A stretch of 64,000 nucleotides of DNA, taken from Alphaproteobacteria bacterium (GTDB lineage Bacteria > Pseudomonadota > Alphaproteobacteria > Micavibrionales > Micavibrionaceae). Within the stretch, counting starts at the first letter, position 1. Each line of letters opens with the position of its first letter. Shown here piece after piece: positions 26,934-36,982 of the stretch. The notes below the pieces were generated by a model. The model did not search any database, was not told the DNA's origin, and was given only the letters and a program-made list of their open reading frames with translations. Made by a program: the position numbers and the translations under genes. The stretch is taken from assembly GCA_016757515.1 (NCBI GenBank), contig JAERIN010000004.1, forward strand, positions 1-64,000, in the 5' to 3' direction.

Positions 26934-28589
26934 ATGAACCACCTCTACTACGGCGACAACCTGAAGATCATGCGCGAGGAGTTCGCGGACGAGTCCGTGG
27001 ATTTGGTGTACCTGGACCCGCCGTTTAACTCCAAAGCGGACTACAGCGTCCTGTTCAAGGAGCCCACGGGGCGGGAGTCATCGGCGCAGGTGGATGCGTT
27101 TGAGGACACCTGGCACTGGAACGCGGAGGCGGAGGACGCGTACGAGCAGGTCCTGGCCAGCGGTAAGACCGATGTGTCGGAGATGCTGATGGCCCTGATG
27201 AACTTCCTGCGCCGCAACGACATGATGGCGTACCTGTGCATGATGGCCATCCGCCTGATAGAGCTGCACCGCGTCCTGAAGCCCACGGGCTCTTTGTACC
27301 TGCACTGCGACCCGACGGCGTCGCACTACCTCAAAATCCTCCTGGACGCGGTGTTTGGGAAGCAGAACATGCGCAATGAAATTACGTGGAAGCGCACGAG
27401 CGCGCACAGTAGCGCCCGGCGCTGGGGCCCGGTGCACGACACGCTGTTTTTCTACACCAAGTCCGACGCCTTCACCTGGAACACGGTCTTTACGAACTAC
27501 AGCCCTGAATACATAAAGAAATTTTATCGCCACGAGGACGAACGGGGCCGATATTGCCTTTCTGACCTGACGGGTGCCGGGCCCCGCAAAGGCGAATCGG
27601 GCAAACCGTGGCGGGACGTTGATCCAACCACATCCAAGCGTCACTGGGCCGTGCCAATGCGCATCTTGTCGCAGATATGCCCCAAGAAAGACCTGATCTC
27701 TCTCAGCACACAAGAGAAGCTGGACATCCTTGATATCCAGGGATTTATCCATTGGCCAAAGCGCGGCAAGATGCCTCAATTCAAACGCTACCTCAGCATG
27801 CAAACGGGCCTTAAGGTGCAGGACGTCATCACGGACATCCCGCCCTTGAGTGCCCAGGCCAAGGAGCGCCTGGGGTATCCGACGCAAAAGCCCGTGGCCC
27901 TGCTGGAGCGTATTATCGCCCTGTCCTCCAACCCGGGGGATCTCATCCTTGATCCCTTTTGTGGCTGCGGCACCACCGTCCACGCGGCGGAAAAACTGGG
28001 CCGGCGCTGGGCCGGGATAGACATCACGCACCTGGCCGTGAACCTCATCAGCAAGCGGCTGGAGGACTCCCTTCCCGAGGTACAGTACACAATCCACGGC
28101 ACGCCGCAGGACCTCGCGGGGGCGCGGACCCTGGCCGCCCAGGACAAGTACCAGTTCCAGTGGTGGGCCCTGTCCCTTTTGCCCCGCGCGATGCCCTTCG
28201 GCGGCAAGAAAAAGGGCGCGGACGGCGGGCGGGACGGGATCATCTACTTCCGCTCCGGCACCCGCAAGACCGAGAAAATCATCATCTCCGTCAAGGGCGG
28301 GGAGAAGGTGGGTGTGGACATGATCCGCAGCCTCCGCGCCACCATGGAGCGGGAGGGCGCGGCCATGGGCCTGTTCCTGACCCTCGCCCCGCCCACCGGG
28401 CCCATGGAGACGGAGGCCCTGTCCGCCGGGCGCTACGATGGGGGCAGCGTCGGCACCTTCCCCCGCATACAGATTTTCACCATCGGCGACCTGCTGGAGG
28501 GGCGCGAGCCGCGCCTCCCGGCCACGCAGCTCTCCCCCTTCCGCATGGCGGCGCGGGAGGAGGGTGTGGAGCAGGGCTCCTTCTTGTAG
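26934..28589 (+). CDS. DNA methyltransferase (N4/N6, beta class) with C-terminal Mrr-like nuclease domain
   Basis: The 551-residue protein starts with motif IV 'VYLDPPFNS' (DPPF at residues 28-31). Motif I '[10 protein letters not shown]' lies near residue 339, the beta-class order also found in type III Mod subunits. The middle region would hold target recognition. From about residue 395 a separate domain shows '[12 protein letters not shown]' (about 428) and 'IIISVKGG' (about 453), matching the D...xK core of Mrr-type PD-(D/E)xK nucleases. The residue two before the Lys is Ser rather than the usual Glu or Gln. A one-chain modification/restriction enzyme is possible, as is a methylase with an inactive nuclease. 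The middle part, about 27480-27800, is less GC-rich. Confidence 0.85.
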   Translation: MNHLYYGDNLKIMREEFADESVDLVYLDPPFNSKADYSVLFKEPTGRESSAQVDAFEDTWHWNAEAEDAYEQVLASGKTDVSEMLMALMNFLRRNDMMAYLCMMAIRLIELHRVLKPTGSLYLHCDPTASHYLKILLDAVFGKQNMRNEITWKRTSAHSSARRWGPVHDTLFFYTKSDAFTWNTVFTNYSPEYIKKFYRHEDERGRYCLSDLTGAGPRKGESGKPWRDVDPTTSKRHWAVPMRILSQICPKKDLISLSTQEKLDILDIQGFIHWPKRGKMPQFKRYLSMQTGLKVQDVITDIPPLSAQAKERLGYPTQKPVALLERIIALSSNPGDLILDPFCGCGTTVHAAEKLGRRWAGIDITHLAVNLISKRLEDSLPEVQYTIHGTPQDLAGARTLAAQDKYQFQWWALSLLPRAMPFGGKKKGADGGRDGIIYFRSGTRKTEKIIISVKGGEKVGVDMIRSLRATMEREGAAMGLFLTLAPPTGPMETEALSAGRYDGGSVGTFPRIQIFTIGDLLEGREPRLPATQLSPFRMAAREEGVEQGSFL

Positions 28590-28604
28590 TATAAGCGAGC
28601 TGCG

Positions 28605-29552
28605 ATGCCCCCCCTGCCGTTTGAGAAGCCCGTGGCCGAGCTGGAGGCCAAGATTGCGGAGTTGCGCCAGGTGGCGAGCGCGGACATAGCCATCGCGGAC
28701 GAGGTGGAGCGCATGCAGGCGAAGATAGACCGCCTGCTGGCCGGGATATACGCGGCCCTGACCCCGGCGCAGAAGGTTGCCGTGGCGCGGCACGAGGCGC
28801 GGCCCCACTTCTCGGACTATGTTGCGGGCCTGTTCACAGAGTTCACGCCCCTGGCCGGGGACCGCCTCTTTGGTGAGGACGCGGCGCTGCTGGGCGGCCT
28901 GGCGCGCCTGAACGGGCGGCCCTGCGCGGTGATGGGGCACGAGCGCGGGCGGGACACGCAAAGCCGCATCACGCACAACTTCGGCATGGCCCGGCCCGAG
29001 GGGTACAGAAAGGCCCAGCGCCTGGTGGCCCTGGCCGCGCGCTTTGGCCTGCCCGTGGTGACCTTTGTGGACACCGCTGGCGCGTACCCCGGCGTGGGGG
29101 CCGAGGAGCGGGGCCAGGCCGAGGCCATCGCCCGCTCCATGCAGGTCTTCCTGGCCGCGCCGGTGCCCATAGTCACCGTGGTCATCGGGGAGGGGGGCTC
29201 CGGCGGGGCCATCGCCATCGCCTGCGCGGACCGCGTGTACATGCTGGAGCACGCTGTGTACTCCGTCATCTCGCCCGAAGGCTGTGCCTCCATCTTGTGG
29301 CGTGCCGCCGCCCAGGCGGAGGAGGCCGCAGCTGCTCTGCGCCTGACCGCGCAAGACCTTAAGCGCTTCTCCCTGATAGACGGCATCGTGCCCGAGCCTG
29401 TGGGCGGCGCGCACCGCCACCCGGAGCAGGCCATACAGGCCACCGGGCGGCAGATCTCCCGCGCCCTGAACGCCCTCACCCCGTGGGACGGGCCAGCCCT
29501 GGTCCAGCGCCGCAAGGCCAACTTCCTCGCTCGCGCGGGGGGAGACCTGTAG
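28605..29552 (+). CDS. accA: acetyl-CoA carboxylase carboxyltransferase subunit alpha
   Basis: AccA forms the carboxyltransferase of fatty-acid synthesis with AccD (315 residues). The N-terminus '[16 protein letters not shown]', then '[27 protein letters not shown]', '[22 protein letters not shown]', '[11 protein letters not shown]' and '[13 protein letters not shown]' are all standard. It starts 15 bp after the methyltransferase gene, so the two may be co-transcribed. accD is absent. birA, needed to biotinylate AccB, is at 40214. Confidence 0.96.
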   Translation: MPPLPFEKPVAELEAKIAELRQVASADIAIADEVERMQAKIDRLLAGIYAALTPAQKVAVARHEARPHFSDYVAGLFTEFTPLAGDRLFGEDAALLGGLARLNGRPCAVMGHERGRDTQSRITHNFGMARPEGYRKAQRLVALAARFGLPVVTFVDTAGAYPGVGAEERGQAEAIARSMQVFLAAPVPIVTVVIGEGGSGGAIAIACADRVYMLEHAVYSVISPEGCASILWRAAAQAEEAAAALRLTAQDLKRFSLIDGIVPEPVGGAHRHPEQAIQATGRQISRALNALTPWDGPALVQRRKANFLARAGGDL

Positions 29553-29607
29553 CAAAAGCGGGGGGCGGTCTTCCCTTCCCGCCCTGGGGGGGGTAGACTG
29601 CCGCGCC

Positions 29608-30405
29608 ATGGCTCAGTTCTTCCTCCCCCCCGGCTCCGGGCCCCTGAAAGGGCGCACGCACGACGCGGCGGGGGGGTGTGCCAACCCCCTCACCCTGAAG
29701 GTCTACCGCTGGGATCCAGAGGTTGGGGGCCCGCCCCGGTGGGACACGTACATCCTGGACCCGTCGGCGTTCCGGGGGGGCATGGTCCTGGACGCCCTTG
29801 TGTACATCAAGGACCGCGTGGACCCTGGCCTGACTTTCCGCCGCTCCTGCCGCGAGGGGATATGCGGCTCCTGCGCCATGAACATCAACGGGGAGAGCAC
29901 CCTGGCCTGCACAAAGGCCATCGCAGACGTCCCCGGCAAGGTCGTCCGCGTGGCCCCCCTCGCGCACATGCATGTTCTGAAAGACCTGGTCCCGGACCTG
30001 GCCCACGCGTACACGCAGTACGCGGAGATAGAGCCCTGGATGAAGGCGCGCGCCGTGCCCGCGGACGGTCGGGAGCGCCTGCAAAAGCCCGAGGACGCGG
30101 ATGCCCTGAACGGCGCGGATGGGCACGGGCCGGCGGCGTGCATCTTGTGCTTTTGCTGCTCCACGGCGTGCCCCAGTTATTGGTGGAACAGCGAGACGTT
30201 CTACGGCCCCGCGACCATCATGCAGGCCTGGCGGTGGATACGGGACACGCGGGACGAGGCGCGGGCCGAGCGTCTGGCGCAGCTGGACGACGCGTTCAAG
30301 CTCTACCGCTGCCACACCATCATGAACTGCACCCAGACCTGCCCCAAGGGGCTGAACCCCGCGAAGGCGGTGGCGGAGGTCAAAAAGGCCATGGTGACGG
30401 GGTAG
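29608..30405 (+). CDS. sdhB: succinate dehydrogenase iron-sulfur subunit
   Basis: SdhB carries electrons from SdhA to quinone at the inner membrane (265 residues). The [2Fe-2S] ligands are in 'SCREGICGSCAMNINGE' (about residue 75). The [4Fe-4S] and [3Fe-4S] ligands lie in 'CILCFCCSTACPSYWW' (about 174) and 'CHTIMNCTQTCPKGLNP' (about 234). sdhC, sdhD and sdhA, usually upstream, are not in the window. Confidence 0.95.
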   Translation: MAQFFLPPGSGPLKGRTHDAAGGCANPLTLKVYRWDPEVGGPPRWDTYILDPSAFRGGMVLDALVYIKDRVDPGLTFRRSCREGICGSCAMNINGESTLACTKAIADVPGKVVRVAPLAHMHVLKDLVPDLAHAYTQYAEIEPWMKARAVPADGRERLQKPEDADALNGADGHGPAACILCFCCSTACPSYWWNSETFYGPATIMQAWRWIRDTRDEARAERLAQLDDAFKLYRCHTIMNCTQTCPKGLNPAKAVAEVKKAMVTG

Positions 30406-30426
30406 GCCGCCGCCAGTCCCCAACAA

Positions 30427-32688
30427 CTACACATCGCTGAAGTCTCTGATGAGGACCTCGCGCTTTCCGGTGGCGTTGGCGGGGCTGATGACGCCCTGCC
30501 TTTCCATCTCCTCTATGATCCGCGCGGCGCGGTTGTAGCCGATCTGCAGGTGCCGCTGAACGAAGGAGGTGGAGGCTTTGCCCTCGCGCGCGACGATGGC
30601 CACCGCGCGGTCGTAGAGGTCGTCCCCGCTGCCCTCGCTCTTGTCCTCCCCCCCGCCGAACAGGGCCCCCAGGACAGCACTGCCGCCGAAGTCTCCGCCT
30701 CCGTCGGTGATGGAGTCCATGTACTGCGGCGGGCCCTGGTCCCGCAGGAACCGGGCCACGGTGTCCACCTCGCTGTCCGACACAAAGGGCCCGTGCACGC
30801 GCGTTAGGCGCCCGCCGGGTGCCATGTAGAGCATGTCGCCGAGACCTAAGAGTTGCTCCGCCCCGCCCTCGCCCAAGATGGTGCGCGAATCAATCTTAGA
30901 CGTCACCGCGAATGAGATGCGCGTGGGGAAGTTGGCCTTGATAACCCCCGTGATGACGTCCACGGACGGGCGCTGCGTGGCCATGATGAGGTGCAACCCT
31001 GCGGCGCGGGCCATCTGGGCCAGGCGCTGGATGGCGTTCTCTACGTCTTTGCCCGCGACCAGCATAAGGTCCGCGAACTCGTCCACGATGACCACGATGT
31101 AGGGCAGCTCTGTGAGGTCTATCACCACCTCCTCGTACACCGGCTCCCCGCTGTCTGGGTCAAAGCCGGTCTGGACCTTGTGCATCAGGACCTCCCCCTT
31201 GTCCCGCGCCTTGCGCAGGCGGGCGTTGTAGCCCTCTATGTTGCGCACGCCCAGGCGGCTCATGGCGCGGTAGCGCTGCTCCATTTCCGCAACGGCCCAT
31301 TTTAGGGCCGTGACGGCCTCGCTTGGCTCTGTGACGACGGGCGTGAGGAGGTGCGGGATGTCGTCATAGACCGACAGCTCCAGCATCTTGGGGTCTATCA
31401 TGATGAACCGGCACCGCTCCGGGGGCTGGTTGAACAGCAGGGAGAGGATCATGGTGTTGATGGCCACGGACTTGCCCGAGCCCGTGGTCCCCGCGACCAA
31501 GAGGTGGGGCATCTTGGCCAGGTCTGCGACGACCGGTGCCCCCGCGATGTCTTGCCCCAGGATGAGGGGCAGGCGCGCGCCGGACCGCCCGGCCAGGTCC
31601 AGGGCCAGCATATCGCGCATGTACACCGTCTGCCGCACGGGGTTTGGCAGCTCTATGCCGATGACGTTGCGCCCCGGCACCACCGCGCAGCGGACCGAGA
31701 CCACAGACATGCTCCGCGCAATGTCGTCCGCCAGGGCGATGACGCGCGCGCTCTTGGTCCCTGGCGCGGGCTCTAGCTCATACAGAGTCACGACCGGGCC
31801 GGGGTGGATGCCCACGATCTCCCCCTCCACATTGAAGTCCGCCAAGACCTGCTGCAGGGCCGCCGCGCTCTCCCTAAGGGAGATCTGGTCTGGCATGTCC
31901 GCGCGGGCCTGGGCCGGGGGCTCTTCCAAAAGGCCGATGTCCGGCAGCACCCAGCCCCCCTCTGTCGGCGTGGCGGGGGGCCTCCTGGGGGGCGGCTTGG
32001 ACGCAGGCTTTTTGGCCTCCGGCGCGGGAGGGGGCTCTGCCGTCACCCTGGGGCTCTTGCGGCGGCGCGTGGCCCGCGTCTTGGGTCTTGGCTGCATGCT
32101 GCGCCGTGCCCAGGCCCACAGGGACGCCATCTCCGCCCGCGTGACGCCCAGGGCATATGCCGCGGCCAAAAGGCACAGGAAACCGGCCCCAGCACTGACC
32201 GCGATGGGGGGCGCGTACGGGGTGAGGGTCTGCAGCATGAGGGCCCCTGCAACGCCCCCGCAATAGGGGTGCACGGCCCACCCGGCGGGGATGAGGGCCA
32301 GGGCGGCGGACAGGAGGGGCACGGCGGTAAGGGCCGCGATGACCCGCCCGGCCCATGGGCGCATCGGTTGCCGCCACCACACCCGCCCGGCCCAGAGGAG
32401 GGGGATAAGGGCCAGGAGGTACGCCCCCCCGCCCAGAGCGGTGAACAGCACATCGCTCACCACTGCACCGGCGGGCCCCTGCCAATTATGCACCGGCGCG
32501 TCCGGGCCCGCGGCCACGCTCCAGGACGGGTCGGACTCGTGATAAGAGAGCAGAGCTTGCGCAAGACAAATCCCAAGAGTCAGAAGACAGATAGCCAGGG
32601 TATAGTGCGCGCCTCGGGCCAGCCACGCCCGCACCCGCGCGGGCAGGAGGGGCGGCCTTTCTGGGGGCGTCTTGGGCTTGCGCGGCAT
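30427..32688 (-). CDS. ftsK: DNA translocase FtsK
   Basis: The septum-anchored motor that moves chromosome ends through the closing septum (753 residues). About four to five membrane helices (residues about 27-180) are followed by a short basic and Pro-rich linker (about 195-250), much shorter than in E. coli. The motor has Walker A 'VAGTTGSGKSVAIN' (about 408), Walker B 'IVVIVDEFADLM' and 'MATQRPSVDVITG'. The C-terminal gamma winged helix ('QRHLQIGYNRAARIIEEME'), which reads KOPS sites, is intact. It is convergent with sdhB. Confidence 0.95.
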   Translation of the reverse strand: MPRKPKTPPERPPLLPARVRAWLARGAHYTLAICLLTLGICLAQALLSYHESDPSWSVAAGPDAPVHNWQGPAGAVVSDVLFTALGGGAYLLALIPLLWAGRVWWRQPMRPWAGRVIAALTAVPLLSAALALIPAGWAVHPYCGGVAGALMLQTLTPYAPPIAVSAGAGFLCLLAAAYALGVTRAEMASLWAWARRSMQPRPKTRATRRRKSPRVTAEPPPAPEAKKPASKPPPRRPPATPTEGGWVLPDIGLLEEPPAQARADMPDQISLRESAAALQQVLADFNVEGEIVGIHPGPVVTLYELEPAPGTKSARVIALADDIARSMSVVSVRCAVVPGRNVIGIELPNPVRQTVYMRDMLALDLAGRSGARLPLILGQDIAGAPVVADLAKMPHLLVAGTTGSGKSVAINTMILSLLFNQPPERCRFIMIDPKMLELSVYDDIPHLLTPVVTEPSEAVTALKWAVAEMEQRYRAMSRLGVRNIEGYNARLRKARDKGEVLMHKVQTGFDPDSGEPVYEEVVIDLTELPYIVVIVDEFADLMLVAGKDVENAIQRLAQMARAAGLHLIMATQRPSVDVITGVIKANFPTRISFAVTSKIDSRTILGEGGAEQLLGLGDMLYMAPGGRLTRVHGPFVSDSEVDTVARFLRDQGPPQYMDSITDGGGDFGGSAVLGALFGGGEDKSEGSGDDLYDRAVAIVAREGKASTSFVQRHLQIGYNRAARIIEEMERQGVISPANATGKREVLIRDFSDV

Positions 32689-32739
32689 GGGCGGGGCGTA
32701 TTTTAAGAATCCCGGGTGCTCTGGGCAAGGCCAATCACG

Positions 32740-33270
32740 TCACGGTACGGCCTGTGGCCTGGGGGCCAGGAGGCGCGGCAGCCAGCCCCAGGACAGCACG
32801 GGCCTGGGCGGCGGGCGGCCAAAGACGCGCTTTTCGCCCTCCGCAAGCCAAAGCTCTGGGAACAGCGGCCAGCCGCCAAAGCCTCTGACCCGCAAGGGCG
32901 AGAAGCGCGCGGCGATGAGGGCCCGGCGGAGGCCGACGGGGCCCCAGTCTTGCGCCGGGGCAAGGAGGAGCACGCGGCCCTGGGGCCGAAGAACCCGCCA
33001 CAGCTCAGGCAGGCACCAGCCGGGGGCGGCGAGGGCGCGGTCCAGGCTCGCGGCACAAAAGGGCAGGCCCTGAGGGTCCGCCACACAGCCCCGGCCATGA
33101 GGCGCAGCGGCCCCGCTGGGCGCAGCAATAACGGCCTGATCCGGCAGGAGGCCGGCTAAGTTCCCCACGCCCAGCACGGCGCGCGCCGGCGCATCGGGCC
33201 ACAGGGCCGCCACCCGGGCGCGGAGGGCCGCCTGTGCCGTGTCTGGCGCGCTATGTCCAGCAAGGGTCAT
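32740..33270 (-). CDS. small SAM-dependent methyltransferase-like protein
   Basis: The 176-residue protein reads as a class I methyltransferase with weak motifs. 'ARAVLGVGNLAGLL' is a poor motif I. 'GLPFCAASLDRALA' and 'ELWRVLRPQGRVLLLAP' match the usual post-I and motif IV regions. Similar short proteins are common in alphaproteobacteria and are annotated only as methyltransferase-domain proteins. The ATG at 33270 was chosen over an upstream in-frame start. Catalytic competence is doubtful because motif I lacks a clean GxGxG. Confidence 0.65.
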   Translation of the reverse strand: MTLAGHSAPDTAQAALRARVAALWPDAPARAVLGVGNLAGLLPDQAVIAAPSGAAAPHGRGCVADPQGLPFCAASLDRALAAPGWCLPELWRVLRPQGRVLLLAPAQDWGPVGLRRALIAARFSPLRVRGFGGWPLFPELWLAEGEKRVFGRPPPRPVLSWGWLPRLLAPRPQAVP

Positions 33271-33410
33271 GGCGTGCAGGTAAGCACAGGGGGCCCGGCG
33301 GGCACAAGTTGCGCCCAGCCGCGAGCACCCAGCGTCCTGCGTTCCGGGCGTGGGCGGGTTGTGCTGTGTGGCTGGTCGCTGTAAGGGAGAGCCGGAAGGG
33401 AGAAACAAGA

Positions 33411-34055
33411 ATGCGCGCTTTCACGGGTATTTGTGCCGTTCTTCTGGTCTGCAGTTTGGCTGCTTGCGCTTCCACCGGCGGGACTATCGGCGGGCTCTTT
33501 CCCGCACCTAAGCTCCTCAAAGGACAGATAGAGGGCGATGTCTACACCGCGCCCGATGGGGCTTTCTCCGTTGCCGTCCCCTACAGGCAGGGCACGGAGG
33601 AGTTCACCTATATGTCCGTCAAGGAACAGTACATGCCCGGCGGGGCATATGTCAGCTTCGGCCCGGCAGCCTTCAACAACAGTATCTATCGCCTGGGTGT
33701 GGCCTACAGGCCGCCGGGGCCAGACAGCCAGGCCGTGCCCTTCGGGGAGGCTGCGGCTGGGGGCCTGCAAGAGGTCATCGGGCAGTTGCAGAAGGGTTAT
33801 GGTGCGCCCCTGGTTGAGGAGGACTCGCGGCCCGACAGCATCCATGGCCGCCTTGGGCATTACTGGCGTTTTGGTCAGCGCTCCCCAGATGGGCGGTACG
33901 CGAGCGGCGCGGCAGTGACCCTCACGCATGAGGCCTATGCAGTGGACTTCGGGCATGGCGTGGCTCTTTTCTGGGTGGAGAATCCAGACATTCCGGGCTC
34001 CCATGGCGGGATGGATGCCCGCACATTTGCCGAGTCTTGGGTGTTGCACCGATAG
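33411..34055 (+). CDS. hypothetical lipoprotein
   Basis: The 214-residue protein begins with a type II signal peptide whose lipobox is 'SLAAC' (Cys about residue 19). The mature part is a mixed alpha/beta domain with 'YTAPDGAFSVAVPY' and 'HYWRFGQRSPDGRYASGAAVTLTHE', and no family I can name. GGGAG lies near the ATG. The glycosyltransferase gene follows 24 bp later. Confidence 0.75.
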   Translation: MRAFTGICAVLLVCSLAACASTGGTIGGLFPAPKLLKGQIEGDVYTAPDGAFSVAVPYRQGTEEFTYMSVKEQYMPGGAYVSFGPAAFNNSIYRLGVAYRPPGPDSQAVPFGEAAAGGLQEVIGQLQKGYGAPLVEEDSRPDSIHGRLGHYWRFGQRSPDGRYASGAAVTLTHEAYAVDFGHGVALFWVENPDIPGSHGGMDARTFAESWVLHR

Positions 34056-34079
34056 GCCGCGCGGGAGGGAAGGGGCCGC

Positions 34080-35114
34080 ATGAAAGTTCTCCACGTTATC
34101 GCCGGTGCGGCGCAGGGTGGCGCTGAAACCTTCTTTGCGGACACGGTTCGGGCCCTGGCCGCGCGTGGCGTGGCGCAGCACGCGGTCGCGCGGGCGCATC
34201 CCCTGTTCCTGGCAGCGTTTGCGGAGGCTGGCGTGACGCACGAGGCCGCGTCGTTCTCTCCCTGGGGCCGGTGGCGCACGGCATGGCGCATCCGCGCGGC
34301 CGTCCGGCGGGAGAGGCCAGACGTTGTCCACGCCTGGATGGCCCGCGCGGCGTCCTGTGTCCCAAAGGGCCTTCCCGTGCCCGTGCTGGGCTGGTTCGGC
34401 GGGCCTTATGACCTGAAATACTATTGCACCGTCACGCACTTCGCGGGCGTGACGCGGGGCCTTCGGGAGTATCTGGTGGAGAAGACCGGTCGGGCGGAGC
34501 GCTGCTATTGTTTGCACACCTTCGGGACTCTTGCCCCGACGGAGCGGACTCTCACCCGCGCAGAGTTCGGGTTGCCAGAGGGCGCACCTGTGGCCCTGCT
34601 CCTGTCGCGCATGCACTGGAAAAAAGGGGTGGACACCCTGCTCCACGCTACTGCTGCCGTGCCGGGCCTGCACCTCCTCCTGGCCGGGGACGGGCCACAA
34701 AGGGCGGAGTACGAAGCCCTGGCGCACGACCTGGGCCTCTCAGACCGCGCACACTTCCTGGGCTGGCGCACGGACAGGGCTGCGCTCTTGGCCCTGGCGG
34801 ACGTGTGCGTTCTGTCCTCGCGGTGTGAGGCGTTTGGCACCGTCATGGCAGAGGCGTGGGGAGCGGGCGTGCCCCTCATCGCCTGCGCCGCCGACGGGCC
34901 GCGGCAGTACGTGCAGCACGGGGAGAACGGCCTATTGGCCCCCGTGGACGACGCGCCCGCCCTGGCCGGGCACATCCGGGCGGTGCTGGGGGACAAAGCC
35001 CTGGCCGCGCACCTTGTGGCCGGGGGCCGGGCGACCTATGAAGCGCTGTTCACGCGGGAGGTCGCCACGGATGCCCTCCTCACGGCGTATCGGCAGATAG
35101 CGCAAGAGGGTTGA
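34080..35114 (+). CDS. glycosyltransferase family 4 (GT-B fold)
   Basis: The 344-residue enzyme has the N-terminal 'GGAETFFADTVRALAARG' (about residue 13) and, in the C-terminal Rossmann half, 'LLLSRMHWKKGVDTLLHA' (about 175), 'LLLAGDGPQRAEYEALA', 'HFLGWRTD' and 'SRCEAFGTVMAEAWGAGVPLIA' (about 253) with the E(x7)E-type nucleotide-sugar site. It probably adds a sugar to an LPS core or exopolysaccharide; donor and acceptor cannot be told. Confidence 0.88.
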   Translation: MKVLHVIAGAAQGGAETFFADTVRALAARGVAQHAVARAHPLFLAAFAEAGVTHEAASFSPWGRWRTAWRIRAAVRRERPDVVHAWMARAASCVPKGLPVPVLGWFGGPYDLKYYCTVTHFAGVTRGLREYLVEKTGRAERCYCLHTFGTLAPTERTLTRAEFGLPEGAPVALLLSRMHWKKGVDTLLHATAAVPGLHLLLAGDGPQRAEYEALAHDLGLSDRAHFLGWRTDRAALLALADVCVLSSRCEAFGTVMAEAWGAGVPLIACAADGPRQYVQHGENGLLAPVDDAPALAGHIRAVLGDKALAAHLVAGGRATYEALFTREVATDALLTAYRQIAQEG

Positions 35115-35170
35115 CCGCCCCGGCCTACGGTCCTTAGGCTGTGCCCACACTGTCACGGAGCCCCCAACTT

Positions 35171-35752
35171 ATGCACGCACGTCCAGAATTTGTCATAAGG
35201 CGGCAGATCCTAAATTTCCTAAACACCACCTTTGATATCTATGACGGAGAGGGGAAGTACGTTCTGTGCGCCTCTCAAAAGGGTTTTAAGTTCAGGGAGG
35301 AGATAGACTTGAGCCCCGCGCGGGACCGCTCCCGGACCCTTATGAGCATACGCACAGATCAGGTGATAGACTTCTCCGCCACATACTCTGTGTACGGCAC
35401 GGACGGCGTCGCGATCGGCACCCTTACGCGCAAGGGCTTTAAGTCCGCGTTTGTGGCGGACGAGTGGGACGTGCGGGACAAGACGGGCCAGCCCGACCTT
35501 ATCACAGAAGAGAGCACGCTTCTGGCCTTCCTGCGCCGCTTTGTTCCGTTCGCGGCCTTTTTTCTGCCCCAGACATACCACATGACCATAGGCCCGCAGC
35601 AGGTGGCTACGCTCCAGCAGCACTTCAACCCCATAGTGATGAAGATGAGCGTGCACATGGACGGGGCCGACGCGCCAAAGGACCAAAAGGGCCTGGCCCT
35701 GGCTGCGGCTATACTCCTCATGGCCATAGATAAGAGGCAGAACGAGTCCTGA
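35171..35752 (+). CDS. LURP-one/tubby-like beta-barrel protein
   Basis: The 193-residue protein shows the alternating pattern of the LURP-one-related (scramblase/tubby-like) fold: 'FDIYDGEGKYVLCASQKGF', 'IDFSATYSVYGTDGVAIGTLTRKGF' and 'EWDVRDKTGQ'. A hydrophobic helix lies at the end ('LALAAAILLMAI'). The family is widespread without a firm function and may bind lipids. The stop overlaps the rnd start region (35752). Confidence 0.6.
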   Translation: MHARPEFVIRRQILNFLNTTFDIYDGEGKYVLCASQKGFKFREEIDLSPARDRSRTLMSIRTDQVIDFSATYSVYGTDGVAIGTLTRKGFKSAFVADEWDVRDKTGQPDLITEESTLLAFLRRFVPFAAFFLPQTYHMTIGPQQVATLQQHFNPIVMKMSVHMDGADAPKDQKGLALAAAILLMAIDKRQNES

Positions 35753-36936
35753 TGCCCATCATAACCGACCAAGAGGCGCTGGAGCGGGCGTGCGCGGCCT
35801 GGGCGCGGGCCCCGCACCTGGCCGTGGACACGGAGTTTTTGCGGGAAAAGACCTACTACCCCAAGCTCTGCCTCATCCAGGTCGCCGCGCCTGCGGGCGG
35901 CCGCGCGGCGGCGGTGGACCCCCTCGCGTCGGGCATTCGGGACCTGGCCCCCCTCATGGCCCTGCTACACGACCCAGCCATAACGAAGGTCTTCCACGCG
36001 GCGAAGCAGGACCTGGAGATAGTCTTCCACATGACGGGCCGCCTCCCCGCCCCCGTGTTTGACACGCAGGTTGCCGCCATGGTCTGCGGCTATGGGGAGC
36101 AGGTGGGCTATGAGGCCCTGGTGGCGAAGGTGACCGGCGCAGCGGTGGACAAGGGCGCGCAGTTTACGGACTGGTCCCGCCGGCCCCTGTCAGACAAGCA
36201 GGTGGCCTACGCCCTGGGCGACGTCACGCACCTACTGGAGGTCTATGACGCTTTGCTGCGCCAGCTGGACCGGCGCGGGCGCGCGGGCTGGATTACAGAA
36301 GAGGACGCAGCCCTGGCAGACCCCGCGCTGTACGAGTTCAGGCCTGAGGAGGCCTGGCGGCGGCTGAAGGTGCGCAACCCGAAGGCCAAAAACCTGGTGG
36401 TGCTGCGCGCCCTGGCCGCGTGGCGCGAGCGGGAGGCCCAGCGGGCGGACCGGCCTAGGGGCTGGATCTTGCGGGACGAGGCCCTGACCGAACTGGCCAC
36501 CCGCTTGCCCCGGTCTATGGAGGAGATCTCCGCCCTGCGCGGCATTCCGCCCAGCTTCCGCGACGGGAGCAAGGGCAAGACAGTCTTGGCCCTGATGGAG
36601 GAGGCCCTGGCCACGCCGCAAAAGACCTGGCCCCAGCCGGAGCGCAAGGCCCCCATGGACGCAGAGGCCGCCGAGCGTCTGGAGCTGTTCAAAATGCTGC
36701 GCAAGATGCACGCCGCGCGGCTGGGCGTGGCCCCGCATATCCTGTCCTCGTCCGACGACCTGCGCGACCTGGCCATCCACGGGGAGGGGGCCGACATACC
36801 CCTGCTGCGCGGGTGGCGCCTGGCCGAGAGCGGGCAGGAAATGCTGGACCTGGCCTCCGGCCGCCTGGCCATCGGGCTCCAGGACGGCAAGATACAGGCG
36901 ATGAGGGTGACGCAGCGGGGCACCGCCTCTTCATAG
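35752..36936 (+). CDS. rnd: ribonuclease D
   Basis: The 394-residue 3'-5' exoribonuclease trims tRNA and other RNA 3' ends. The DEDDy exonuclease motifs are 'LAVDTEFLREKTYYPKLCL' (D, E at about residues 24-26), 'KVFHAAKQDLEI' and 'ALGDVTHLLEVYDAL'. An HRDC domain follows ('LRDEALTELATRLPRSMEEISALRGIP', about 242). The start codon directly abuts the preceding stop. Confidence 0.94.
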   Translation: MPIITDQEALERACAAWARAPHLAVDTEFLREKTYYPKLCLIQVAAPAGGRAAAVDPLASGIRDLAPLMALLHDPAITKVFHAAKQDLEIVFHMTGRLPAPVFDTQVAAMVCGYGEQVGYEALVAKVTGAAVDKGAQFTDWSRRPLSDKQVAYALGDVTHLLEVYDALLRQLDRRGRAGWITEEDAALADPALYEFRPEEAWRRLKVRNPKAKNLVVLRALAAWREREAQRADRPRGWILRDEALTELATRLPRSMEEISALRGIPPSFRDGSKGKTVLALMEEALATPQKTWPQPERKAPMDAEAAERLELFKMLRKMHAARLGVAPHILSSSDDLRDLAIHGEGADIPLLRGWRLAESGQEMLDLASGRLAIGLQDGKIQAMRVTQRGTASS

Positions 36937-36982
36937 GCCGTTTGCGGCACGCAGCGCGGAAAGGGTGTACACTGCGCGGGCC

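Noticed and set aside
27078-29609. 843-codon open frame antisense to the methyltransferase and accA
   Set aside because: It is an effect of high third-position GC. Both sense frames carry full family motifs, while the antisense frame has none.
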